This document shows, piece after piece, positions 42,600-52,802 of a stretch of DNA of 64,000 nt. Source of the DNA: Acanthosepion pharaonis (Eukaryota > Mollusca > Cephalopoda > Sepiida > Sepiidae). Position 1 is the first letter of the stretch, and each line of letters starts with the position of its first letter. The stretch lies in NCBI GenBank assembly GCA_903632075.3, contig CAHIKZ030005497.1, positions 1,500,001-1,564,000 of the forward strand, in the 5' to 3' direction. A program made the position numbers and the translations under genes. The notes under the pieces were generated by a model. It searched no databases and had not been told where the DNA came from. It worked only from the letters and a program-made list of their open reading frames with translations.

Positions 42600-43490
42600 A
42601 AGTTCGCTTCTCGGTCTCTCATTCTTCCTGATTAATATTAATGACCTGCTTAAAAGTATACTCAGAGCTCTTGCGAATATATATCTTATATGGGTGGACA
42701 TCCGAAGATGTACATAATCAAAGCCTTGGAAGATGATCTCTCCACTGACCTAGCTTTAATAACTCAATGGTTGGGGGTGGAAACTGGATAGCCATTGAAT
42801 AATACAAGAACCAAGCTTGTAACTTTTCATCCTCGAGCAGACTCTGTATTCTCGTCTATCGCAAAGAACCTTTATTTTCTGTTGGGGGCTCCTTGACTTG
42901 AACATATATCGAGAATTAAGCTCAACGCAGACATCAAGAAGAACTCTTATATACGTTCCATCGCTAAAGATGATGGGAAAATGATCGCTTCACTGTACCG
43001 CTTCAGTAAGATTCGTTTTGCTCTGATTTTCTGTTACCGGATACATATCTGACCGAAAATAGAGGATTGCTGCCATATCTAGCCAGGGGCTGCCCAGATT
43101 TCCGTTTACAGTCTTGAAAGGGCCCAAATACGTCTACGCGTCTTTGTGGGTGATGAATTATTTTCTTACAACCCCTTTCCCACACAAGAAAGTTTTCCAT
43201 CCTCACGCCATTCTATCGCTATTTTCATAGAAAATATTCAAACATTTCTTAGTTCCTCCAACTCTAAAACCCGCCACGCTAAGGCCCGCCACGCTCTTGT
43301 ATTACCATTGGTATTGCTTTAGTACGGATAGCTTCTTCCGAAGAAATGCTACTGTGTGGAGAATAATCCCAGGAGGATTTCCGACCACTACACTCTTAAC
43401 CTCTTAATGTCTAGCGTTAATCATTATATTTCCGGTATATCCACATAAAGAGAACCCTTTACGCTCACGGGTTTCACAGCAATTGCCTTT
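42600..43490 (+). mobile_element. Jockey-like LINE RT C-terminal relic
   Basis: Frames in order: LININDLLKSILRALANIY (about 42,632), LNADIKKNSYIRSIAKDDGK (about 42,918), MIASLYRFSK, LLPYLARGCPDF, ERAQIRLRVFVGDELFS, then RKYSNIS and NYHTLNLLMSSVNHYISGI. Equivalents in jockey-like LINEs are LFLIFINDLL, a HI-SIAKxAxKKxGxLxRxR block, the MEYxxHVWxG region and the QxLSHRRxVxSLxxFYRYFHxxCSxEL region. The YADD block is not readable. Many stops. The end near 43,490 passes into unmarked sequence. Confidence 0.65.
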
Positions 43491-44055
43491 AGAGTTGCCC
43501 TTGGAACTTGTATAGGGTGAACATTAATTTAAAAAATCCCTCGTTCTTTTGTTTTTTTTAATGATAAGATCAAGATTGTTAAATTTCCACCCCTGCTTGA
43601 TTTTTCAGGTCCCCAAGACATATGTCCCATCATGGATTTTCTTTTTTATTGACAGGAATGCGTGATATATTTTTACAGCTCTTACATAGTCGTTTCTTAT
43701 TTTTCTTTACTACTGCTAATGAATGTATTATTTCATGACTAAAGTAACTCAAATAATGTATTTTTCTATCAGAATAGTGCGATACCATTTTTGTGACCAG
43801 TCACAGATATAACAAAAAAAAAAATATATAACTGAGCTTTTTATCCAATCATATATACTAGATTACGTTTTTTTTTTTTGGTTACCATTTAATTTTGATG
43901 AAATAATTTCAAACAGCAACTTTAGTCGGGGCAGTTCTTTCTTAAGAATGGGTATGCATAGTGTAATTACGAATTAACCGGGAAAATAACAAAAGATAAT
44001 GGTAATAATAATACTAGTCGTTTCCTTATAAGGAAACATTCAGCAGTCATTAATT
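43491..44055. other. No gene recognised; 18-bp palindrome at 44,022
   Basis: A/T-rich sequence. GTTTCCTTATAAGGAAAC (about 44,022-44,039) is a perfect palindrome whose right half plus ATTCAGCAGTCATT recurs near 16,070. Confidence 0.5.
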
Positions 44056-44059
44056 TACA

Positions 44060-44940
44060 AAACTAACGTGGCCGTAGGCCTCAAGAAGGACCTCCAATCT
44101 GTGGTTGACTGGGGCAGGAAATGGCTTGAAAATTTAATGCCTCTAAAACGAAACTACTCTCAGTTACCCACCAAAGAGAACCCACTCTGCCTCCCATCAG
44201 AATGGCTAATGTCCAACTCCACGAGAGCGCATCTCTGAGCCTGCTTGGTCTCACGTTGTCCACTGGCCTGAAGTGGAACAACAACATTGAATCTATAGCT
44301 TCATCTACCGCAAGGAAAGTTGTATCTCTGTGTCGCGCCAGGTTTTTCTCGCTTCAGTCCATGCTTCAAGTCTACAAATCAACCATTCGTCCTTGCATGG
44401 AATACTGCTGCCATATATGGTCTGGTGCCCCCGCTGTTTATTACAAGATCCTCAACAAAATCCAAAGATGGATATGCAACGTGGTTGGTCCTGATCTGAC
44501 ATCCCATCTGCAGTCGCTTATCTTACAGACGTGCTGTGGCTTCCCCCTGTCTTTTCTACAATTATTTTCATGGCAAATGCTCTGACGAGCTACTTTCACT
44601 GGTTCTCAAACTGTATATATTTAAGCGTGCTACAAGAGTGGTATCTTAGTTCCATACTTTCACTGTCGAAACGGTTAAATGTAGCCATCTCTTCTAGTCC
44701 AACAGCTTCATATCTCTCACTTCCTATCTGTGGAACTCCATTCCCTATCACTTGCTTCCCTGATAGCTACAATCTCCAAATATTCAAATGTAATGTCAAT
44801 CGACATCTTCTGATCACTGTCCTCCTCTTTATCTTTTTCCAAAGTATTCCTCTTTACTCTTCTTCTCACTCTCTGTAACCCCTTGTGTGCTAGTGGCACT
44901 CTAGCCTTGCTTGGGGTGATTTGCTTAAAAATAAATAAAT
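44060..44940 (+). mobile_element. Jockey-like LINE C-terminal relic
   Basis: Well-kept blocks: NVAVGLKKDLQSVVDWGRKW, THQREPTLPPIRMANVQL, LSLLGLTLSTGLKWNNNIES, CRARFFSLQSMLQVYKSTIR, PCMEYCCHIWSGAPAVYYKI, LNKIQRWICNVVGPDLTSHL, then after frameshifts SYLWNSIPYHLL, FPDSYNLQIFKCNVNRHLL. It is the region downstream of the RT active site. The 127-codon open frame at 44,202-44,585 is its longest intact part. The 3' end GTGGCACTCTAGCCTTGCTT, GGGGTGATTTGCTTAAAAAT ends in (AATA)n. The same family is seen at 21,395, 48,290 and 62,690. Confidence 0.85.
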
Positions 44941-45575
44941 AAAAAACAACCAGAAAAAAAATTTATCAAAACCAGTAACAGTTATCTCTCTTTCCAGTAT
45001 TTACGGCGGTTTTGTTTCAAATAATGTGTAATGTCATTATTTTCTCGTCCAGTTACATGTACTATCCATTTAGTTGTTGCTATTGCTGAAAGTCCTCGGA
45101 TAATGTGGTTTTTGTTAGCTGATACAGTTTCTCCTTTGCGATTCTCTAGCGATAGTTCTCAAGCCACTTTTAAACATCAAACGCTTTTGACTTTCAAAAC
45201 CAGTTTTATCCATTGATGTTAAAAACCAGTTTTATACATGTGTCAGTTGAGATATTTCATACGTCTTGATCCGATGATGTTATTTAAGAAAATTATTCTA
45301 GATTTCAGGTTAATATTTTGGTTGTGTAGGAGTTTGCGGTGTTGGGCGAAACTGCTTCTCTCTTCAATTTCCTTTATCCTCTATAATGAGTTTATTATAA
45401 CTGATCAATACGCCGAGATATTTGAAGTATTTGGTATTTACTAAATACGCATCCTCCTTTTTATGGTTGATTCAGGGTTAATATATTGTCAAATAAATTA
45501 ATGTAAAAAGTAGATAGGTGATAGTTATTTTTTATTTAATTAGTTGACAGTGTATTATTTGAGTTAAACAGTATA
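44941..45575. other. No gene recognised
   Basis: A/T-rich; T-rich frames at 45,031-45,444 are unrecognised. Confidence 0.4.
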
Positions 45576-46407
45576 TAGAAATCCCTACATTAATGCGTAC
45601 TCGATTAATGCGTTTTCGATTAGTGCGCTAAAAGTTTTATATAACAAGATACATATACTGGATTAGTGCGGTAAGACCTTCTTTAGTATAACTACAGTAA
45701 TTTAGAATTGATTTTTTTATAGTTACTGATTAATTAAAAAATATGGAAAATTTAAAAATGGAAAATGGGTAACTATTTTATTTGTCAAGCATTATGTTAT
45801 CTAACTTATAAAAATAGGGTTAAAAATGAACGGTTAAAAATAGATAATTTTTATAATAAAAGACGATAATAAAGATACATATTTGAATTTTTTTCTGTGT
45901 TAATTTTTTTAAAATTTTCATTTTTTTCCGATTTATCTTGAAAATAAATTTCTAATTGTTATTTAAAAAAATGGACGATTTAGTTAGATGCAAAAATGTG
46001 CATTTATTAAGAAATGTCGAAATATAAAAGAAGTATGCAGTTACTATAGAAATTAAATTTTTCAGATTAAAATACTAATTGTTATAATATATTTGAAAAA
46101 TATGAAGGCGCAATTTCTCAGTACCGCCAATTAAGAACAGACGAATACCATTCGGCAAACATTTCTAAATAAGTTTTTCATAAAAAATCGGATTAACAAA
46201 CATTAATTCATAGCATTTTTATTATATCTTCTTATATGTACCGATATTTTATTTAAAATTACATAAATTAGAAATTAATTATGACTGAGATTAAATCTGA
46301 TGTACAAATTACATCATTTCCTATAAGTTAATGTATTCGATTAATGCGTTTTCGATTAGTGCGAATCATTTAATACTCATTAGCGGCACTAATACGAGGG
46401 CTTTCTA
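45576..46407. mobile_element. TA-flanked MITE, 828 bp, pogo/Tigger-like ends
   Basis: Terminal inverted repeats start GAAATCCCTACATTAATGCG (45,578) and, on the other strand, GAAAGCCCTCGTATTAGTGC (ending 46,405), flanked by TA on each side. Subterminal ATTCGATTAATGCGTTTTCG, ATTAGTGCG occurs as a direct repeat near both ends (about 45,600-45,630 and 46,330-46,362), typical of transposase-binding repeats. The interior is A/T rich with no transposase. Ends rich in ATTAATGCG-type units recall pogo/Tigger relatives; this is an inference. Confidence 0.75.
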
Positions 46408-46718
46408 TTAATACAAAAATGTACACAGAACTATAGAATGTGGAAGGTCTGTAATGATTATAGGCACGAAAAATGTAACAGGCAAAACACCTTCAAATAA
46501 CAGCTTAATTTGTTGCGTTTACTTTTTTTAATGGTCTTGACAAATGTATAAATTCGTCTCTCCTTTTCCGAGCTAGGATAAATAAATTTGAGTTCACGAA
46601 CATTAGATCACAGTCAGTTTAAGAGAAAAATATTAGATTCCAAAACCGTTTTTTGATTGATTCATTCATTTATTTTCTACTGCTTATCTAATCTTTGCAG
46701 GTTATTGAAAGCTAAGTA
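46408..46718. other. No gene recognised
   Basis: A/T-rich spacer. Confidence 0.4.
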
Positions 46719-46733
46719 ATATATATATCTATA

Positions 46734-46804
<71 letters not shown>
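46719..46804. repeat. (TA)n microsatellite, 86 bp
   Basis: TA run with two TCTA interruptions at its left end. Confidence 0.95.
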
Positions 46805-46806
<2 letters not shown>

Positions 46807-46844
46807 TATTCGGACTATTGTCCTCATATTTTTCACCATATTTA

Positions 46845-46895
46845 TTACAACGTTTTGGCCGTTTTACGCTCCGGCTTTCTTCAGGTGGTTGAAAT
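46845..46895 (-). ncRNA. Degenerate hammerhead-like core, candidate
   Basis: On the minus strand CTGAAGA (46,884-46,878), stem GCCG / CGGC with loop GAGCGTAAAA, then CAAAACGTTG. Penelope-like elements of other animals carry hammerhead ribozymes with CTGATGA-stem-GAAACG layout. Here the first core has T to A and the second lacks its G, so it cannot be a canonical active ribozyme. It may mark the end of a Penelope-like element. Confidence 0.3.
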
Positions 46896-46959
46896 GTCGA
46901 ACTGAACCCTTTATTTCGCTCACTGGAGTAGACTATTCTACGTGGCATGTCTAATGGAT

Positions 46960-47136
<177 letters not shown>

Positions 47137-47236
47137 AAATATATAGAAAATAGGAAAGAACTGGTTAGGTAAATAATCTAAAGTATTTATGTTATTATTT
47201 AAAAAAAACAGTGCTCGATACAAAAGTAGAGCCTAA

Positions 47237-47870
47237 ATATAATTATTTATTTAAAAATATGATTCCATCGCTACATAAGAGTTCTCATATTTCAAAACAA
47301 GAGCCGAAAACTTCAATATAATCATTTGAATTAAACTGAATTAAAGTAACAAGCTCTGTTCCATCTTCATTTTTTTTTTTTTGAGGGGAATAATTAATTA
47401 TTGAAATTTACGCGTTTTATAAGCATATTCATTATTAAAATTAAAATTACTATGATAACGGCTAGAGCAATTATTAAAAAAAAATACAATAAAATAAAAA
47501 ATAAATCTCCATAGACACTTAACCAGACTAGACGATGCCATCTTCCGCTTTAAATTTAGACACCCCGACCTTACCCTGACTTGACGTCTTTGAGTATAAC
47601 TGAGATATTGATACAAATTATTAACCCTTACACCCCCTTCTAAAATAATTCCTCTTGCCGTTACCATAGTAATTTTAATTTTAATAATAAATATGGTTAT
47701 AAAACGCGTAAATTTCAAGAATTAGTTATTCCCCACCGCCCCCAAAAAATATCGCATGAAGATGGAACAGAGCTTGGTACTTTAATTTAAATAATTATAT
47801 TGAAGTTTTCGGCTCTTTTTTTGAAACATGTGAACACTTATGTAGCGATGGAATAATATTTTTAAATAAA

Positions 47871-47880
<10 letters not shown>
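47237..47880. mobile_element. Foldback MITE, 644 bp, about 240-bp inverted arms
   Basis: The left arm (47,237-47,477) and right arm (47,643-47,880) are imperfect reverse complements over about 240 bp. Matches include ATTATTTATTTAAAAATATG, GAGCCGAAAACTTCAATATA, AGCTCTGTTCCATCTTCA, TTTACGCGTTTTATAA and AATTAAAATTACTATG. The unique centre is about 165 bp (CCATAGACACTT...TCTTCCGCTTTAAATTTAGA...). No coding capacity. Flanks are TA rich, so a TA target duplication cannot be distinguished from the context. Related copies: 14,032-14,400, 60,900-61,145 and 61,709-61,850. Confidence 0.9.

Positions 47881-47907
<27 letters not shown>
47877..47907. repeat. (TA)n microsatellite
   Basis: TA run fused to the right end of the foldback MITE. 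Confidence 0.9.
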
Positions 47908-47909
<2 letters not shown>

Positions 47910-47944
47910 TTTTCATTTTAGTATATATATTTATCAGAATTACT

Positions 47945-48195
47945 CAAAAATATCTTAAAATACTAATGTTTAAATTTATTCAGTAAAATCGCCATTGACT
48001 TCAACCACGGCCTCCAGATGACTTCGGAATCGTCTGCATATTTTCTGGACAACCTTCTTGTTTACGTTGATGAATGCTGTCATAATCCTTGCTGTCAGTT
48101 CATTTTTGGTGTTACAAGGAGTTTTGTTGAGTCTCTCTATCAACTATTGACGAGTGAACGGAGTAATTACTGAAGGGTCCTTGTAAAGAACTCTG
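47945..48195 (-). mobile_element. mariner transposase C-terminal relic
   Basis: On the minus strand, from about 48,110 downward: ELTARIMTAFINVNK-like, VVQKICRRFRSHLEAVVEV and NGDF. In intact mariners of the group at 3,930 the protein ends with KxxLxxxIxxAxxxxxxxxVxxxCxRFRxRxExVVEAxGxFIE. Frameshifts are present, and the catalytic domain is absent (upstream sequence is unrelated). Confidence 0.65.
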
Positions 48196-48289
48196 TAACT
48201 GCGATGCTGATGGTAACATCAATCAGCTAAGTTAACAAACCTTTTACGTGTATTAATTCTAGATGTATATCATTCATAAACATAATTCG

Positions 48290-48775
48290 ACCATTAGTCC
48301 TTGCTTTGAATATTTGTGACACATATGGTCTTGTGCTCCTGTTATATATTTAGAGATTCCTGATAATATCCAAAGAAGACCTGTCATCTCGGCTTCAGTC
48401 ACTTTTCCAACGCCTTAAAGTAGCTTCTCTGTGAGTTTTCTATAAAAACTTTCATGGAAATTGTTCTAATGAAATTTTGGTCCATGCTCTCTAGACTTTA
48501 TGAATTTGCATGACATGCTTGCATTTAGTGTTGAAATGGATAGATGTAACCGTAAGTACTATGTTAACAATTTTTTCTGTCGCATTTCTCGCCGGTGGAA
48601 ATCTCATCCGGCTACTTGCGTCCCAGTCAACTTAAATGTTCAAAAATTTAAATACAATGTCAATCGCTAACTTCTGACATTTTAATTATTGTTTGTTTTT
48701 ATTGTTCTCTCTTTTAGTGATTTTTTTCTCATATTGTCTAACACTCAATAAATTCTTGCGTATTTGTGGCAGCCA
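48290..48775 (+). mobile_element. Jockey-like LINE C-terminal relic
   Basis: CHTYGLVLLLYI, RRPVISASVTFPTP/DLSSRLQSLFQRL, FYKNFHGNCSNEILVHALSR, LYEF and FPVNLNVQKFKYNVNR-like words appear in consecutive frames. DNA-level similarity to 21,395-21,830 is evident (GACCTGTCATCTCGGCTTCA against GACATGTCATCTCGGCTTCA). More decayed than that copy. Confidence 0.7.
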
Positions 48776-48899
48776 AAAACACTTTGTATCACAACACATT
48801 TACAAATATAAGGTAAAATTTAAAAATATGCCAATATATCAAACAGACAATTAATCTTACTTACAAATACAAGAAAATGTATATTTGGAGAACGAATAT

Positions 48900-49764
48900 A
48901 TATAAATACAGACTGGAAAAAAACAATAGACTACTCAAATGCCCACACATGAACCCTACACATCATACGAAAGATAAGATAAGACGATAACCTACATCCA
49001 ACAGCAAGGCCTCTGATCAGGAGGTTTTGAGGAAGCATGGAACCACCTCTTAATTGCTGGTGTTCCCAGGTCCACCCTGACCCGGGGTGGTAGAACCTGT
49101 TAAGGTCCCAGCTATGGGCAAATAGTGAAATCACCCGGGTAGATGGGGACTCCTTAGCCACTGTTGTGGTAATCCATCTAGGAGAAGGAAAACTCCAAAT
49201 ATCAAACCTGAGTGTTTGGTATGGACCAATCATCTCATTTTATGTGCCATTGGAAAACTATACTACACGCGAAAAGTGGACTGAGTGCACTATAAATAAA
49301 CTTACGCACAGGTACCTACTTTGACCTTTTTTCGTGTTTTTCTGTATTTTTTTTGTGATGCTTTCTTACGAAGCATCACTTAACCTAACCTATGTCCAAA
49401 GTCCACTGGCGATGTACGTTTTGGCGACGTATACTGGTTTAATAAACTGGGACTATGTAGCTCGAACGGTGCACAGTGGCGACTCTTAACTTATATTAAC
49501 ATCGCTTCAATTGTCTAATAGAGGCAAAAGGCATAATTCGGTGGAGTTAAGGGTGTCAAAGCAGCCTTTCTAGGAGAGAACTGCTTGCTTCGTGCGGGGA
49601 TTAGAAAAGTTATCCCAAACAAATGCTTTGCCTCATAATCTGGCCAGTAGCCACGGCTGGCAGATTGTTCATTTAGTGGTAACAAAATTAAAGACAAAAA
49701 CTCGGTATTATCAAAAAATCACAAACATACAAATCGGTTTTCCACCTCCGTTGGCACGAAAGTT
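48900..49764 (+). other. Possible 5' untranslated region of the LINE at 49,765
   Basis: A GC-richer stretch (GGTCCACCCTGACCCGGGGT; TTGTGGTAATCCATCTAGGA; GGTATGGACCAATCATCTCA) and a second part (GGCAAAAGGCATAATTCGGT, CAGTAGCCACGGCTGGCAGA) precede the endonuclease without coding motifs. Whether the element starts near 48,900 or near 49,510 cannot be told from one copy. The open frames here are unrecognised. Confidence 0.4.
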
Positions 49765-50144
49765 GCATGCTGGAATGTACGAAGATGACTTGACAATGAG
49801 CTGTCTGAAAGGCCGCATCGCAGAACTGCTCTGTTGGCCAGGGAGCTTTCTCTTTATGACATAGACATTGCTGGTCTCTCTGAGACACGTCTTGCTGATG
49901 ATGTTCAGCTCACAGAGACAAGCTCTGGTTATACTTTCTTTTGGAAGGGGAAACCTGCTGATGAAGCGAGAAAACACGGTGTAGATTTTGCCATCAAATC
50001 CTCCCTATTAAAAAACTTGCAGGAATTTCCTTTTGATAAATCAGAACGCATTATTTCTGTACGTCTTCCTCTGCGAAAAAAAACGTTTTGTCACAATCGT
50101 TTCGGTTTATGCCCCAACCATGGACTCCCCTGAAACAAACATAC
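49765..50144 (+). pseudogene. LINE endonuclease, N-terminal half
   Basis: The domain starts with a WNVR motif (Trp codon at 49,771), followed after one frame slip by LARELSLYDIDIAGLSETRL, whose Glu (49,882-49,884) is the metal-binding residue of this AP-endonuclease-like fold. Then follow GYTFFWKGKP and VDFAIKSSLL. An A8 run at 50,076-50,083 has one A too many; the expected RFVTIVSVYAPTMDSP lies in the next frame. The coding stretch breaks at 50,144 at the LTR-like insertion. Related proteins are often annotated in animals as craniofacial development protein 2-like, but this is retrotransposon sequence. Confidence 0.85.
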
Positions 50145-51974
50145 TGTAACACCACTAACAGGACAAAAAAAAAAAAAAAAAAAAAGAAAAGAAAGGAAAA
50201 AGAGAAAGGAAAGAAAGGAAAAGAGAGGCGAGACTTAAGCGTAGATGATAAAAAAAAACACCCACGACCAGGGGCCTTGACAATGTTATTTTGATAAGTA
50301 GAAAATGGCGAAAAGGTGTCATTACCATTGCAGAAAAATTCTAAGTGGATAAGGGAATCGACTATGTTCTGGCGACGAACTTGTGTTATCGGGGATAGAT
50401 AACAGCCGCTTAATGCTGGCAAACATCTAATTAGCAAACCACAGACCGACTAGCTAAAAGAACTCCAATTGATAATGTTATTTTGATAATTGACAAAGAA
50501 TAGGTGAAATACAGGGCTTTGGATAGATAAGAAAAATTAACTGTGTCGTCTGCTAAGCCGCACACGAAACCAACCCTGAGTAACGACTGGCCGTTTTTTG
50601 ACAAGACACCTATAGTTGTTAGAGTTCGGTTGTGATAACAAAACTATGTTATCAGAAATTGGCACCAAGAATGACTAGAACAATGGAACTGTTTTTTTCG
50701 AGACGACGGTCGACTGTGTTTTGCTGGACGACCACCCATTCTGATAATTAGCGAAAATCTGACTGACGAAGTCCAGATGAGAATAGAGGTTATCACACTA
50801 CTGGTCGCATTGTTCTGTTGGCGGCCAGAGAATATGAGAGCTGCAATTAAGGAAAGAAAAGGAAAAGAAAAAGATAATTTTTTTGAGCAAGATATATTTT
50901 TTTTTCTTCCTGAAACAAAGCCAGCTGGATATCATTGGCCGGATGTGAACACATGACGCAAGGAGGGAAGCCGCCGCCGCCCATTTAGAGGATGGGTATG
51001 AGAGGTTGCTACGAAGAAGTGGGGAGGACCGTTGACGCCCCTCTGAAGTATGGTGAGAAGGTGGGAGTAAGAGAAGACTTCCAAAAATGGGAAGAAGTGG
51101 AAAATTCCTAACCAAAAATAAAAGAAGTGGATATGTATTTAGAATTATCGAGGAACCTCCAACGCCGACAAACCCACCCCGGTTTTGGTCGGCGTCCATA
51201 TGAGCAAAGTCGCAGCGAGTAGAAATCAGTTGAGTAGAGTACAGCTCAGTGGAGTAGAGTCCGGCAGAGTTTCCCGAAGAGTTCAGAGTGCTCAGTTGAA
51301 GCAGACCTCGCAGCTGACTAAGATTCGCGCAACTTCCGAACTCATCTTCAATCCAAGAACAATTTATTTTGAAGAGCGACTTAGATCCATACCACCAAAA
51401 TAAGTTTTTCGACTTTCGCCTGAAGACACACCAAGAACCAATTTCTTGAAGAACAGAAAACTCGCCTACAAAAAAAACACCGTGTCACAATCCATATAAC
51501 GGGTCGGGAGATTGACGCAGTCCTATGTATCCAGCAACTAGACATAAAGTATTGTTATCCTTTTTTTTGATACCTTGAACTTTTGAGTTATCTTTTTATT
51601 TCTTTTATACATATTTGTGCGATACTACCCTCGCTTGAAACCAACTTGCATTACGGCCCTAACGACTGATTGATTTCGTCTGCCTAAGATCAATTCACAA
51701 CGTGGGTAGGCAGACTGGGGATCAACGCAGTAACCAGACGTTGGAAGCGAGTTGGGAACGACGAGGCTGATATCGAATCTAACCAGATTCCCATCCGAAT
51801 CACCAAAAGGTTAGAACGTCACTTTTGGGTGCCGCGACCGATACCAAGCCAGTTGGTCGTCACAGGACGGGACAACACGACTGACGCAACAGGCGGACGT
51901 CACGTTTGGAGCGGCGACACCCGAACGAAGCAGCGAGGAGCGAGCGAAGGCTGTGTTTAGGGACGTCACAATAC
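50141..51974. mobile_element. LTR-like insertion, 1,826 bp, TSD ATAC
   Basis: The insert runs 50,145-51,970, begins TGTAAC and ends GTCACA (TG...CA, imperfectly inverted), and is flanked by the direct repeat ATAC (50,141-50,144; 51,971-51,974). Removing it rejoins the endonuclease reading frame exactly. No gag-pol motifs and no second terminal repeat were found inside, so a solo LTR or a short non-autonomous LTR element is most likely. Its 5' part has a long A/G-rich tract (50,163-50,225). The 3' third is GC-richer (CGTCACTTTTGGGTGCCGCG, GGTCGTCACAGGACGGGACA). A 4-bp duplication fits gypsy- or BEL-type integrases. Orientation cannot be fixed without a primer-binding site. Confidence 0.75.
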
Positions 51975-52417
51975 TCTCTTTTGATGATGAGCTAAGGCAA
52001 CTCTTTCTCAATATCCCTGAGGATGATAAGATCAATCTACTTGGCGATTTCAATGCGAGAGTGGGGAGGGATTCTCAAACTTGGAAATGTTTAGGTTCAC
52101 ATGGAGTGGGAAATGCAAACAGCAATGGCCTTCAGCTCTTGCAGTTTTGCAACGAGCACGATCTTCTGATTGGAAACACGTGGTTTCTTCAGAAAAACAA
52201 ATACAAAGGCACATGGCAACATCCACGTTCTAAACATTGGCACATGATTGATTATGTTATTGTTCGTCGGCGTGATCTCCAGGATCTTCACCATGTCCGA
52301 TTTATGAGAGGCGCTGAATGTTGGGCGAATCATCGCCTGGTAAGAGCCAAAATGAAACTTAGAATCCGCCCCAAAGCACGACATAGCACCGCATCATGCA
52401 CAAAAAAAGCAAAATAG
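51975..52417 (+). pseudogene. LINE endonuclease, C-terminal half
   Basis: The frame continues ILSFDDELRQLFLNIPEDD, then LLGDFNARVG with the active-site Asp (52,046) and Asn (52,052), GLQLLQFCNEHDLLIGNTWF, RSKHWHMIDYVIVRRRDLQD and WANHRLVRAKMKLRI. The final motif should be (S/T)DH; here Asp is replaced by Asn (AAT at 52,328-52,330), which removes a catalytic residue. A frameshift ends the frame at 52,417. The apparent start ATG at 51,953 lies inside the LTR-like insert and is not a natural start. Confidence 0.85.
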
Positions 52418-52418
52418 T

Positions 52419-52802
52419 TTGAGGTCTCAAAATTTTTTCTTCTCTCTGGTCATCTTCCAGAATGCACTTACCTCTATCGAACTAGATGAAACAAATTTAT
52501 GGGAGGATTTCAAAGTGAAAGTGCTTTCAGCGGCTCATGACATTATAGGAGTTCGGAAAAAGAAGTGCCAAGACTGGTTTGCTGAAAATTATGAGGAAAT
52601 TGAGGCACTTCTTGAAACAAAACGCAATCTTTTCCAGAAAACCTTGTCATCAAGTCTATCTAACCAAGCAAAAATGGAAGCTACAAATACATACAAGTAT
52701 TTCCAAAAAGTGGCACAAACACGTATGCGCGAAATCCAAAACTAGTGGTGGCTCAAGAAAACAGAAGAGGCACAACTTGCAGCAAAAAGTAAAAACTCGA
52801 GA
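52419..52802 (+). pseudogene. LINE linker between endonuclease and RT
   Basis: The frame reads FQNALTSIELDETNLWEDFK, then KKCQDWFAENYEEIEALLET, ATNTYKYFQKVAQTRMREIQ, TAG at 52,743-52,745, then WWLKKTEEAQLAAKSKNSRL. Content is charged and helix-prone, as usual for this spacer. The TAG replaces a Lys codon position by one substitution. Confidence 0.8.

Noticed and set aside
49834..50133. Host gene craniofacial development protein 2
   Set aside because: The similarity is to a retrotransposon endonuclease that shares this database name; the flanking RT shows it is a LINE.
50051..51403. Open frames of 128, 133 and 72 codons within the LTR-like insert
   Set aside because: Low-complexity or Arg/Ser-rich translations of the A/G-rich and GC-rich stretches; no gag, protease or integrase motif.
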